From contig CANLNT010000001.1 of assembly GCA_947492825.1 (NCBI GenBank), positions 1,364,001 to 1,428,000 of the forward strand: DNA of 64,000 nucleotides, read 5' to 3'. This DNA comes from an uncultured Paracoccaceae bacterium (GTDB taxonomy: Bacteria; Pseudomonadota; Alphaproteobacteria; Rhodobacterales; Rhodobacteraceae). Position numbers and translations under genes: made by a program. Positions 56,566 to 64,000 of this stretch are shown piece after piece; position 1 is the first letter of the stretch; every line of letters begins with the position of its first letter. The notes under the pieces are model-generated. The model saw only the letters and a list, made by a program, of their open reading frames with translations. It was not told the DNA's origin and did not search any database.

Positions 56566-57324
56566 ATGAACTCAACCGAGCGACACTCTGCAATACTTTC
56601 AACCGCGCGCCGCCAAGGCAAGGTGCAGGCCACAACGTTGGCGGAACAGCTTGGCGTCGCCGTTCAAACCCTGCGCCGCGATCTGCGCAGTCTTTGCGCC
56701 GCTGGTTTTCTGGAACGTGTGCACGGCGGGGCCGTTTTGCCGTCGGGCGTGCGCAACATCGGCTATGATGACCGGCGTGGCGTGAACCGAACCGCAAAAC
56801 TGCGTATCGCGCGTGCGACAGCCGCACTGATCCCCGACAATGCGTCACTATTCCTCAATATCGGCACCACAACCGAGGCCGTGGCCCGCGCGCTGCGACA
56901 CCACCAGAACCTGATGGTGGTCACCAATAACCTCAACGTGGCCAATATCCTGGCCGACGCGCCCAGTTGCGAGGTGATCGTGGCCGGTGGTCGGTTACGC
57001 CGTGCAGACGGCGGGTTGGTCGGTGATCTTGCGGCTTTGGCCATTGCGCGGTTTCAGGTGGATTTCGCGATCATTGGCGCCTCTGCCATTGCTGCGGACG
57101 GGCATCTACTAGACTTTGATCCGGAAGAGGTGCGCGTCAGCCAGCAAATCCTTACGGCGGCACGTCAATCCATTGTCGTGGCCGATGCGGGCAAGTTTGC
57201 GCGCAAGGCGCCAGTTCGGATTGGATCACTGTTAGAAGTAGATCACTTTGTTACCGACCGCCTGCCGTCAGAAAGGTTGGCGCAAGCGTTGCTGGATGCC
57301 GGCACCAAGGTGCAACTGGCCTAG
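56566..57324 (+). CDS. glpR: DeoR-family glycerol-3-phosphate regulon repressor
   Basis: 252 residues. An N-terminal DeoR helix-turn-helix ([20 protein letters not shown], about 20-45) is joined to the DeoR sensor domain with [16 protein letters not shown] and [14 protein letters not shown]. As the repressor of glycerol-3-phosphate use it is divergent from glpD and sits directly after operator site 2. The effector should be glycerol 3-phosphate. It converges on rlmE with a 4-bp overlap. Confidence 0.9.
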   Translation: MNSTERHSAILSTARRQGKVQATTLAEQLGVAVQTLRRDLRSLCAAGFLERVHGGAVLPSGVRNIGYDDRRGVNRTAKLRIARATAALIPDNASLFLNIGTTTEAVARALRHHQNLMVVTNNLNVANILADAPSCEVIVAGGRLRRADGGLVGDLAALAIARFQVDFAIIGASAIAADGHLLDFDPEEVRVSQQILTAARQSIVVADAGKFARKAPVRIGSLLEVDHFVTDRLPSERLAQALLDAGTKVQLA

Positions 57325-58031
57325 CCTTTAAAACCACGCGCCACGACAAACTTTTCCGAACTGTCGGACCGCGATGATGGAGGTTTGACATTGGCGACAG
57401 AGGTGAAACGGGTCTTGAGCAGCTTTTGCAACTCACCCTCAGCCCCGCCCGCAAGCACCTTGGCGACAAAGGTGCCGCCCTCTTCCAGCACATCAAAGGC
57501 AAAGTAGGCTGCGGCCTCGCACAGTGCGATGATCCGCAAGTGATCGGTTTGTTTGTGGCCTGATGCACTGGCTGCCATGTCAGACATCACAACATCCGCG
57601 GGCCCATCAAGCCAGGCCATGACCTGCTTGTCAGCGTCGTCTTCCATAAAGTCTAACTGATGCACTTCCGCCCCTGCAATTGGTTCAACCTCTTGCAGGT
57701 CGACCCCCAGCACCCGGCCCACGGCCTTGCCCTGCCGCTCTCCTAGCGCGTTCACCCGCCGGACAGCGACCTGACACCAGCCACCGGGTGCACAGCCCAG
57801 ATCGACTACCCGCGCGCCGGGGACCAGAAACCGGTACTTCTCGTCCAGCTCCAAAACCTTGAACGCAGCGCGCCCACGGTACCCTTCAGCCTTGGCGCGC
57901 TTGACGTAAGGGTCGTTCAACTGCCGCTGCAACCACCGGGTCGAGGATGTCGTGCGCCCGCGCGCGGATTTGACCTTGACCGTCAAATCCCGCTGGCCGC
58001 GTCCCGAAGTGTTCTTACCTGACTTTTTCAT
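57321..58031 (-). CDS. rlmE: 23S rRNA (uridine-2'-O)-methyltransferase RlmE (FtsJ)
   Basis: 236 residues; methylates U2552 of 23S rRNA. The SAM motif [15 protein letters not shown], the catalytic D in [15 protein letters not shown] and K in FVAKVLAGG are visible. The N-terminal ~25 residues are a basic tail. The start [12 protein letters not shown] at 58031 is preferred over an upstream in-frame ATG at 58085. It converges on glpR and follows ppx/gppA in direction. Confidence 0.94.
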   Translation of the reverse strand: MKKSGKNTSGRGQRDLTVKVKSARGRTTSSTRWLQRQLNDPYVKRAKAEGYRGRAAFKVLELDEKYRFLVPGARVVDLGCAPGGWCQVAVRRVNALGERQGKAVGRVLGVDLQEVEPIAGAEVHQLDFMEDDADKQVMAWLDGPADVVMSDMAASASGHKQTDHLRIIALCEAAAYFAFDVLEEGGTFVAKVLAGGAEGELQKLLKTRFTSVANVKPPSSRSDSSEKFVVARGFKG

Positions 58032-58099
58032 GGTCTTTCTTTTGAATAAAAATATGCACACGCGGCACTGGCCACACATGCGCACTTACACGCATCTGG

Positions 58100-59212
58100 T
58101 TAGTAGGGTGCGTCTTCCAACACCCCATCTGCCGACATTTGTGCATAAAGCAACCCCTCTCGCAGCCCACGATCCGCGACTGACAGCCGATCCGTCGGCC
58201 AAAGCCGCATCAGCGCCTGCAAAATGGCCGCCCCGGACATGATCAGCGCCTGCCGATCCTTGCCAATCCGTGGATCGCTCCGCCGTCCCTGTGGACCGAG
58301 CGTCAGATAGTTGCGGATCACCGTATCAATCTGGTCGGAGGTCATGCGCAACCCATCCACCTTGGTTCGGTCATAACGCTTTAGGCCCAGATGGCTGGCA
58401 GCAACGGTGGTCACGGTGCCACTGGTGCCGACAATCTGAAACCCGTCGCGCCCCTGCTGTTCGGTGGACGGCGCAAATTCACTCAGGTTTTCCTCAAAGA
58501 ACCACGACATCAGCGCAAAGCGCGCGGCGTCATCCTCGACATCTGAAAACTGATCGCGCAGCGTTGCCACGCCTAACGGCACCGAAATCCAGTCGACCAC
58601 CTTGGCCGCAGCAAACGGTCCCGGATCAGACCTGAACCCGGCATGCAACCGCATGATGGCGCGGGGCCGTTCGCGCGCAGGCACATGGGCCAGATCAATC
58701 CAGACCAGCTCTGTTGATCCACCGCCGATATCCACAACAAGTAACTGCTCTGTCTTGGTGCTGACCAGCGGCGCACAAGAGATCACTGCCAGCCGCGCCT
58801 CTTCCTCTGGCTTGATGATCTCCAGCTTCATGCCGGTCTCGCGCCGGACCTGCGCAACAAAAGCATCGCCGTTCTTAGCCCTGCGACATGCCTCTGTCGC
58901 GACCAGCCGCATCCGGGTGACCCCATGGCGATCCAGCTTTTGGCGACAAATCCGCATCGCCGAAATCGTCCGGTTCATCGAGGCGCGCGACAACTTGCCG
59001 GTGCTTTCCAACCCTTGACCAAGCTGCACTGATTTTGAGAATGAATCCAGCACGTGAAACTGACTGCCCTTCGGCTGGGCAATCAGCATTCGACAACTGT
59101 TTGTCCCCAGATCAAGCGCCGCATAAAGCGTGGCCGGATCCGGAGGCTGTGGCGCGGGGGTATCGACCGCTTTGGGGAACGCGCCCGCACCAAAGGGACG
59201 CTTGGGCGCCAT
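58100..59212 (-). CDS. Ppx/GppA family phosphatase
   Basis: 370 residues, exopolyphosphatase or guanosine pentaphosphate phosphatase, ASKHA fold. The phosphate 1 motif AALDLGTNSCRMLIA and phosphate 2 motif VDIGGGSTELVW are present. The start at MAPKRPFGAG (59212) is supported by a GGAGGG nine bases upstream; the in-frame ATG at 59227 is a second option. It precedes rlmE, a pairing common in alphaproteobacteria. Whether polyphosphate or pppGpp is the substrate is not clear. Confidence 0.9.
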   Translation of the reverse strand: MAPKRPFGAGAFPKAVDTPAPQPPDPATLYAALDLGTNSCRMLIAQPKGSQFHVLDSFSKSVQLGQGLESTGKLSRASMNRTISAMRICRQKLDRHGVTRMRLVATEACRRAKNGDAFVAQVRRETGMKLEIIKPEEEARLAVISCAPLVSTKTEQLLVVDIGGGSTELVWIDLAHVPARERPRAIMRLHAGFRSDPGPFAAAKVVDWISVPLGVATLRDQFSDVEDDAARFALMSWFFEENLSEFAPSTEQQGRDGFQIVGTSGTVTTVAASHLGLKRYDRTKVDGLRMTSDQIDTVIRNYLTLGPQGRRSDPRIGKDRQALIMSGAAILQALMRLWPTDRLSVADRGLREGLLYAQMSADGVLEDAPY

Positions 59213-59463
59213 CTTCACGCCCTCCATTTTCGAGTTACCTTTAACGTAGGCGCTTGGCCGCCACCGCGCAAGCGCCCAGAGCGGCGGGCGATGAATGAAG
59301 CTCAATTTCTCTATGAAACGAATGGTCCCAAGGGACACTGGCGGCCCCGCACCGCACGCGGCATAACAACATCGTCGCCCAAGGGTTCTGGCATGTCGAA
59401 AATCGGCATTTAGGCGCCGGGCGCGGTGTTACACCGGGGCAAACCAAGGGGTCGGAGGATTCG

Positions 59464-59760
59464 ATGGCAGATGTCACAATAGTTTACTGGCGCGATATGC
59501 CCGCACAGGTGATCGTCGGCAAAGGTCGGCGCGGCACCAAACTGCCCCTACCAGAGCGGTTTGAACAGGCGATTGACCGGGCCGCGATGAAGTCGGGAGC
59601 CGCTGAATCCGACGCTTACCTTGAAGGGTTCCGCAAGGCAGACCCATATGCGGTTGACGGGGGTGACGCCGATGTGGCTGCCGCCGAGGTCGCGCGCATT
59701 GATGCTGAATATGATCTGGACCGGATCAAACAACTGATTGCCAACAATGGCTGGGCCTGA
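59464..59760 (+). CDS. virulence-factor family protein (PF13769 type), 98 aa
   Basis: 98 residues, MADVTIVYWRDMPAQVIVGKG onward, with PLPERFEQAIDRAAMKSG and a helical acidic C-terminus. The family name comes from early plant-associated work; no biochemistry is known to me. It lies 37 bases before the MTHFR gene with a shared frame region (its last 23 bases overlap the upstream part of that reading frame), so the two are expected to be one operon. A role in cobalamin methyl transfer is a guess from location. Confidence 0.82.
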   Translation: MADVTIVYWRDMPAQVIVGKGRRGTKLPLPERFEQAIDRAAMKSGAAESDAYLEGFRKADPYAVDGGDADVAAAEVARIDAEYDLDRIKQLIANNGWA

Positions 59761-59797
59761 ATCCCTGCCCTTCCCCCAGCGCCTGAAGGAGACTGTC

Positions 59798-60742
59798 GTG
59801 TCACTTATGCCGTTCCTCAAGAAAAAAGACACCGCCCCTTCGGTCGATGTGAACCCGCAGGTCGTTGATTTTCTGAAAGACTACTCGATCGAGGTGATGC
59901 CACGCACCGCCGAAAAGATCGTGGATTTCCAGTCACTTCTGCCGAAAGGCACGCGTGTCTATATCGCCCATATCGAGGGCACACCGATTGATGACATGGT
60001 GGCGACGGCAAAACGCCTGAACGCCGACGGCTACCCGGTCATGCCGCATTTCCCTGCGCGCATCATTAAGGACAAGGCGACACTGGCCGACTGGATCGCC
60101 CGCTATCAGGGCGAGGCGGACGTCAAACAGGCGCTGCTGCTGGCAGGGGGCGTGACAAACCCGCATGGCGATTTTCACAGCTCTATGCAGCTTTTGGAAA
60201 CCGGGCTTTTTGGCGAGGCGGGGTTCACAAACCTACACGTCGCTGGCCACCCAGAGGGCAACAAGGACATCGACCCTGACGGGTCAATGACCAACGTCAA
60301 TGATGCGTTGCGCTGGAAACAGGCGTTCAACGACACGTCTGACGCCGAGATGGCACTGGCCACGCAATTTGCCTTCGACGCGCAACCGATTATCAAATGG
60401 GCCGACGACCTGAAGGCCAACGGCATCATGCTGCCCATTCACATCGGCATCGCGGGCCCTGCCAAGCTACAAACACTGATCAAATTCGCGATTGCCTGCG
60501 GCGTCGGTCCCTCACTCAAGGTGCTGCAAAAGCGCGCGATGGACGTCACGAAGCTGCTGCTGCCCTATGAGCCGACAGAAGTCGTCACGGAGTTGGCCGC
60601 ACACAAGGCAGCAAACCCAGATTTCAACATCACCAACGTCCACTTCTTCCCGCTGGGCGGCATCAAGACCAATGCAAAGTGGGCCATTGCCCAAGGCGGC
60701 GAAAACACCACGCCTGCCAACCCCAACAAGGAACCCGCATGA
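59798..60742 (+). CDS. methylenetetrahydrofolate reductase (MTHFR) family protein
   Basis: 314 residues from the GTG at 59798, which has AAGGAG eight bases upstream; an ATG nine bases on (MPFLKKK) is the alternative, and 59738 is too early. FAD-dependent TIM-barrel of the MetF family: the IAHIEGTPIDDMV and LLLAGGVTNPHGDF segments and FAFDAQPIIKWADDL are present, but it diverges from E. coli MetF. It supplies 5-methyl-THF or runs in reverse in demethylation pathways. Its stop overlaps the start of the pterin methyltransferase gene (ATGA). Confidence 0.85.
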   Translation: MSLMPFLKKKDTAPSVDVNPQVVDFLKDYSIEVMPRTAEKIVDFQSLLPKGTRVYIAHIEGTPIDDMVATAKRLNADGYPVMPHFPARIIKDKATLADWIARYQGEADVKQALLLAGGVTNPHGDFHSSMQLLETGLFGEAGFTNLHVAGHPEGNKDIDPDGSMTNVNDALRWKQAFNDTSDAEMALATQFAFDAQPIIKWADDLKANGIMLPIHIGIAGPAKLQTLIKFAIACGVGPSLKVLQKRAMDVTKLLLPYEPTEVVTELAAHKAANPDFNITNVHFFPLGGIKTNAKWAIAQGGENTTPANPNKEPA

Positions 60743-61806
60743 CCCGCACGATTGTCGAATCCAAAACAAAAACCGCCATCATCGGCTTTGATCAGCCATT
60801 CTGCGTGATTGGCGAGCGGATCAATCCCACGGGCCGCAAAATCTTGGCCGAAGAGCTTGAGCGCGGCGATTTCAGCCGGGTTGAAGCGGATGCATTGGCA
60901 CAGACTGCCGCCGGTGCCACGGTTCTGGACATCAACTCCGGCGCTGTATTTTCAAACAAGATGGCCGAAGACCCGCGCTATGCCGACAACAACTTTGTCG
61001 AACCACCCTTGATGATGGAAATGGTTAAGCGTGTGCAGGCCATCGTTGACACACCGCTTTGCATTGACAGCTCCGTGCCTGGCGCGCTGGAAAACGGACT
61101 TGAAGCTGCCGAGGGCCGCCCGCTCCTAAACTCTGTCACCGGCGAAGAAGAGCGGCTGGAACTGGTCCTGCCACTGGTCAAGAAGTACAATGTGCCAGTT
61201 GTCGCGATCTCGAACGACGACACGGGTATCTCTGAAGACCCTGACGTGCGCTTTGCTGTCGCCAAAAAGATCGTGGAACGCGCGGCTGACTTTGGCATCC
61301 CCGCCCATGACATCGTCGTTGACCCACTGGTCATGCCGATTGGTGCGATGGGCACTGCTGGTCTGCAGGTCTTCACGCTTGTGCGTCGCTTGCGCGAAGA
61401 GCTGGGCGTGAACACGACCTGTGGCGCATCGAATATCTCGTTCGGGCTGCCCAACCGCCACGGCATCAATAATGCTTTCCTGCCGATGGCCATGACCGCG
61501 GGCATGACGTCTGCAATCATGAACCCCGTCGCCCTGCCCGTCGGCCCAAAGAAACTGGCCGAGAAAAAGGCCGAAGTGGAAGCCGCTGGCATCATCTTGC
61601 CTGAAGGGATGGATGATGAGGCGTTTGTACAGATGTTCGGCATGGGCTCTACCAAGCCGCGCGCCGGTAAGGAAATGGAAGCCATTCGCGCCGCCAACTT
61701 CCTGACCGACAATGACCCGTCGGGGGGCGAATGGATTAGGTTTAATCGCGCGCCAGTTAAAGAGGGCGAAGGCCGCGCCCGCACCGGACGCCGCCGCCGC
61801 GCCTAA
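60739..61806 (+). CDS. methyltetrahydrofolate:corrinoid methyltransferase (split MetH pterin module)
   Basis: 355 residues, a dihydropteroate synthase-like TIM barrel that moves a methyl group from 5-methyl-THF to cob(I)alamin. Pterin-binding features include VIGERINPTGRK, DINSGA, PLCIDSSVPGALENG and VVAISNDDTG with GASNISFGLPNRHGIN. This is the second module of MetH, free-standing. The C-terminus is an Arg-rich tail, GEGRARTGRRRRA, like the tail on the homocysteine module. ATG overlaps the MTHFR stop (ATGA). Partner corrinoid protein is 24 kb away. Confidence 0.9.
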   Translation: MTRTIVESKTKTAIIGFDQPFCVIGERINPTGRKILAEELERGDFSRVEADALAQTAAGATVLDINSGAVFSNKMAEDPRYADNNFVEPPLMMEMVKRVQAIVDTPLCIDSSVPGALENGLEAAEGRPLLNSVTGEEERLELVLPLVKKYNVPVVAISNDDTGISEDPDVRFAVAKKIVERAADFGIPAHDIVVDPLVMPIGAMGTAGLQVFTLVRRLREELGVNTTCGASNISFGLPNRHGINNAFLPMAMTAGMTSAIMNPVALPVGPKKLAEKKAEVEAAGIILPEGMDDEAFVQMFGMGSTKPRAGKEMEAIRAANFLTDNDPSGGEWIRFNRAPVKEGEGRARTGRRRRA

Positions 61807-61810
61807 GGCT

Positions 61811-62239
61811 TCAGGCCGGGTTGGCCACGGCTGACCCGGCATTGCGCACCGATGCCAGCATCAGCGCCAGGAATGAGAGGTTCAGCACTGCGTTGAACGG
61901 AGCACCGGCCAAAATGGAACAGGTGCTGTCGACGGCAAACCAGCTCCAGGCGGTGATCTTGACCACTTTGGCGGCGGCCACGGGTGCCTCGCCTGCGACA
62001 TAGGTGCCAACGGCCCAAATCGACATGCCGATACCCACCGTCAAGCCACCAGAGATTGCAAGCAGAACCCCGACCGGCACCACCTGCCCTGCCGGGACAC
62101 TTGCCATGGGCCAATATGCCAGTTGCAGGAATATGTGTGCCACGGCATGCAACGGTGCCAGTACGGACAACCCGAAAAGCACCCCAATCACGGCCACAAT
62201 CAATCCATTGCGCCGCATTCCGATTTGAAGTCCCGTCAT
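61811..62239 (-). CDS. four-helix membrane protein, 142 aa
   Basis: Not recognised. About four hydrophobic segments (near residues 10-30, 38-55, 60-80, 110-135). The ATG at 62239 (MTGLQIGMRRNG) has an AGGAGAAAG site upstream, which is why it is preferred over a longer in-frame reading. It is divergent from the XRE/MmyB regulator and shares its operator region, so it is the probable target of that regulator. Confidence 0.75.
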   Translation of the reverse strand: MTGLQIGMRRNGLIVAVIGVLFGLSVLAPLHAVAHIFLQLAYWPMASVPAGQVVPVGVLLAISGGLTVGIGMSIWAVGTYVAGEAPVAAAKVVKITAWSWFAVDSTCSILAGAPFNAVLNLSFLALMLASVRNAGSAVANPA

Positions 62240-62297
62240 CTTCTTTCTCCTATGATGTATCGCGACAGGCATGACATGGGCCGGATCATCAAAACAA

Positions 62298-62312
62298 TTA
62301 CCTTGCAGGTAA
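62298..62312. promoter_or_regulatory. palindromic operator TTACCT-TGC-AGGTAA
   Basis: A perfect 6-bp inverted repeat around a 3-base centre in the 107-bp gap between the divergent membrane protein and regulator genes. Form and place fit an operator for the MmyB-type regulator that starts at 62347. Confidence 0.75.
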
Positions 62313-62346
62313 GTGCAATCCCGCGTCGGGCTGCTATTCTGCGCGG

Positions 62347-63108
62347 ATGAACACGTTTTCCGTCCTTCTGCGCGATTGGCGCCAGACCCGCCGCTACAGC
62401 CAACTTGACCTCGCGATGGCGGCAGACGTCTCTGCCCGGCACTTGTCGTTTCTGGAAACCGGACGGTCACGTCCTAGTATTGGCATGATCCAGCGCTTGG
62501 GCGAGGTGCTGCAACTGCCCCTTGATGCACAGAACCGTTTGCTGACGGCCGCAGGATTTGCGCCCCGCTATGCCGCCACTCCGCTGGATGCCGCGGAAAT
62601 GGCACCGGTCACCCAAGCTGTGCGATGGATGCTGGACCGGCACGCCCCCTACCCTGCGCTTGCGCTGGATCAGCTCTGGAATGTGCAAATGATGAATGCG
62701 CCCGCGCGGCTGCTCTTTGCCCCTTTCGACCTGACCGAAGGCGGCAGCCTGCTGGAGTTGACGACCAGCCCGTTGATGCCGCAAGTGGTCGAGAACTGGC
62801 CGGAAGTGGCCTATCACAGCGCCGTGCGTTTGCGCGCTGAAAGTGCTGCCGCTGGTGGAATTGCAGTATTGGATGCGGCGGCAGATAGGCTTGCCCAAGA
62901 CGCGGACCCTGGGATCACCACATCTGGCCCGACGATCCCGACGATTTTTCGCATGGGCGATCAGCGCCTGAGCCTGTTCGGCACAATCGCGCAGTTCAGC
63001 ACCGCGGCAGATGAAACCCTTTCGGACTTGCGGATCGAATTGTTCTTTCCCGCCGACGACGACACCGGCGCGGTATTGCAGCAACTGGCCGGTGACGCAT
63101 GTGACTAG
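62347..63108 (+). CDS. XRE-family regulator with MmyB-like ligand-binding domain
   Basis: 253 residues. The N-terminal helix-turn-helix (about 10-65: LDLAMAADVSARHLSFLETGRSRP) is followed by the C-terminal MmyB-like domain (about 90-250), with APYPALALDQLWNVQMMN and GDQRLSLFGTIAQFSTAAD, which probably binds a small hydrophobic ligand. Such regulators usually repress the divergent gene, here the four-helix membrane protein. The palindrome at 62298 is its likely site. The 225 bases after it hold no gene. Confidence 0.87.
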   Translation: MNTFSVLLRDWRQTRRYSQLDLAMAADVSARHLSFLETGRSRPSIGMIQRLGEVLQLPLDAQNRLLTAAGFAPRYAATPLDAAEMAPVTQAVRWMLDRHAPYPALALDQLWNVQMMNAPARLLFAPFDLTEGGSLLELTTSPLMPQVVENWPEVAYHSAVRLRAESAAAGGIAVLDAAADRLAQDADPGITTSGPTIPTIFRMGDQRLSLFGTIAQFSTAADETLSDLRIELFFPADDDTGAVLQQLAGDACD

Positions 63109-63333
63109 CCAGAATTGACAAAACTGGCTGTATTCCAACCCTGCGGCAAATGGCTGTTCATGCGACTCTGCTCCGCCAACTAGACCGACAAATTAGTTGC
63201 AGCCTGTTTGCGAAGGTGGTCCGTGGCGGCAGGGCAGCTGTTTGCCAGCGACGGGCACTTCATCATCCAGTGCAACAAAGGCCCGACGCTTTTTTGTTCA
63301 AAGAGGGTTCGCCCCCCGAAACAGTTTTCAGCG

Positions 63334-64000
63334 TTACCGGTAGTATAGCGATTGCCCATTGTGGAATATCTGAACCTTCTCCGGTGCCGCCGCCATCCGC
63401 ACTGATTTGCCACGCAGATCAGCATGGATACCCGGTAACTTACCGATCACTGCGTCGTTTTCGCCAACCTTGTCGAAGTACAGCAACGTCACTTCACCCA
63501 AAGCTTCGGTGATGTTGACCTTGCCTTCAAAAGCGTAGTCGTCGCCGCTGGTTTCCAGCATATCTTCCGGCCGGATGCCAATGTTGACCCGCATCCCCTT
63601 GTCTGCGTCCTGTGTTGGCACGGCAGAGGCAACGGTGCCGCCACCATCCAGCTTGACGGTTGTCTGTGCGCCAGTGCCGACCACTTCGCCCGCCAGCAGG
63701 TTCATCGCGGGTGAGCCGATGAATTGCGCCACAAACTCATTCTCGGGACGCTCATAAAGCTCGAGTGGTGTGCCGACCTGTGCGATGCCTTTGTTGGCCA
63801 GTACAACGATCCGGCTGGCAAGTGTCATCGCTTCGACCTGGTCGTGGGTCACGTAGATCATCGTGCTTTCAGGCATCGATTCCTTAAGCTGCGCAATCTC
63901 AATCCGGGTCGCGACGCGCAAGGCCGCATCGAGATTCGAAAGCGGTTCATCAAACAGATAGACCTTGGGATCGCGGACGATCGAACGGCCAATCGCCACA
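63334..64000 (-). CDS. ABC transporter ATP-binding protein, UgpC/MalK type (5' part outside window)
   Basis: The last ~222 residues of an ATPase; the Walker A region lies beyond 64000. Visible are Walker [12 protein letters not shown], the H-loop [15 protein letters not shown], and the C-terminal TOBE/OB fold regulatory domain with GIRPEDML, typical of carbohydrate importers (UgpC, MalK, or other sugar/polyol systems). The substrate and the permeases are outside the window. It converges on the XRE regulator gene. Confidence 0.9.
   Translation of the reverse strand, partial: VAIGRSIVRDPKVYLFDEPLSNLDAALRVATRIEIAQLKESMPESTMIYVTHDQVEAMTLASRIVVLANKGIAQVGTPLELYERPENEFVAQFIGSPAMNLLAGEVVGTGAQTTVKLDGGGTVASAVPTQDADKGMRVNIGIRPEDMLETSGDDYAFEGKVNITEALGEVTLLYFDKVGENDAVIGKLPGIHADLRGKSVRMAAAPEKVQIFHNGQSLYYR

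Noticed and set aside
59291-59413. Possible 40-residue gene starting MNEAQFLYETNG
   Set aside because: Only a weak ribosome-binding site, no homology that I recognise and between two well-defined genes; left as unsupported.
63109-63333. Possible insertion-sequence or gene remnant between the XRE regulator and the ABC ATPase
   Set aside because: No inverted terminal repeats, no transposase motif and no credible frame in either direction; treated as a plain intergenic gap.

Overview
The window looks like a chromosomal segment of a marine alphaproteobacterium of the Rhodobacteraceae (Roseobacter group). Signs of this are the F1-ATPase zeta subunit (DUF1476), a GTTC-N7-GTTC LexA box in front of recA, a class II DAHP synthase, RNase E with a charged insertion in its S1 region, a split cobalamin-dependent methionine synthase, long PstC/PstA permeases, and G+C-rich, tightly overlapping genes. 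There are no rRNA genes, CRISPR arrays, insertion sequences or prophage genes. It is mostly core genome with small accessory insertions.

Layout. 0.1-6 kb: class II DAHP synthase, a PAS protein, and a coupled run yicC - gmk - gamma carbonic anhydrase - PLP trans-sulfuration enzyme. 6-14.2 kb: phosphate regulon phoR - (convergent SGNH hydrolase) - pstSCAB - phoU - phoB, with a three-unit Pho box in front of pstS. 14.3-22.3 kb: DoeA-like M24 enzyme, membrane protein, fumC coupled to two small genes, P450 coupled to a membrane alpha/beta hydrolase, ccdA. 22.4-31.7 kb: tusA, rne with a 412-bp leader, a divergent GT51 transglycosylase, dctD/dctB, purQ-purS-purC, zeta subunit. 31.8-41.6 kb: short MprF-like protein, two of the three methionine synthase modules with DUF1638, sufE, rnd, purN/purM, a Met/Asp repeat lipoprotein. 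41.7-51.8 kb: CAU-anticodon tRNA, CTERM-type surface protein, icd, an HExxH protein, SMR pump, typA, MOSC, alaS, recA. 51.9-64 kb: small sulfotransferase, glycerol genes glpK (frameshifted), glpD, glpR, then rlmE, ppx/gppA, a one-carbon operon (virulence-factor-family protein, MTHFR, pterin:corrinoid methyltransferase), an XRE/MmyB regulator with its operator, and the 3' part of an ABC ATPase.

How genes work together. The one-carbon parts in two clusters 22 kb apart make a coherent methionine branch: MTHFR makes methyl-THF, the pterin:corrinoid methyltransferase loads a free-standing corrinoid protein, and the zinc methyltransferase passes the methyl group to homocysteine. The corrinoid protein has a very acidic N-terminus, while both methyltransferases end in arginine-rich tails, suggesting charge docking in place of the covalent linkage of MetH. 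A DUF1638 protein and a 52-residue membrane protein are coupled to the corrinoid gene, and a 98-residue protein is coupled to MTHFR; none has a known role here. Other points of interest are a DctD that lacks the sigma-54 contact loop (GAFTGA), a GT51 enzyme lacking its second catalytic glutamate, and a single-base frameshift in glpK.
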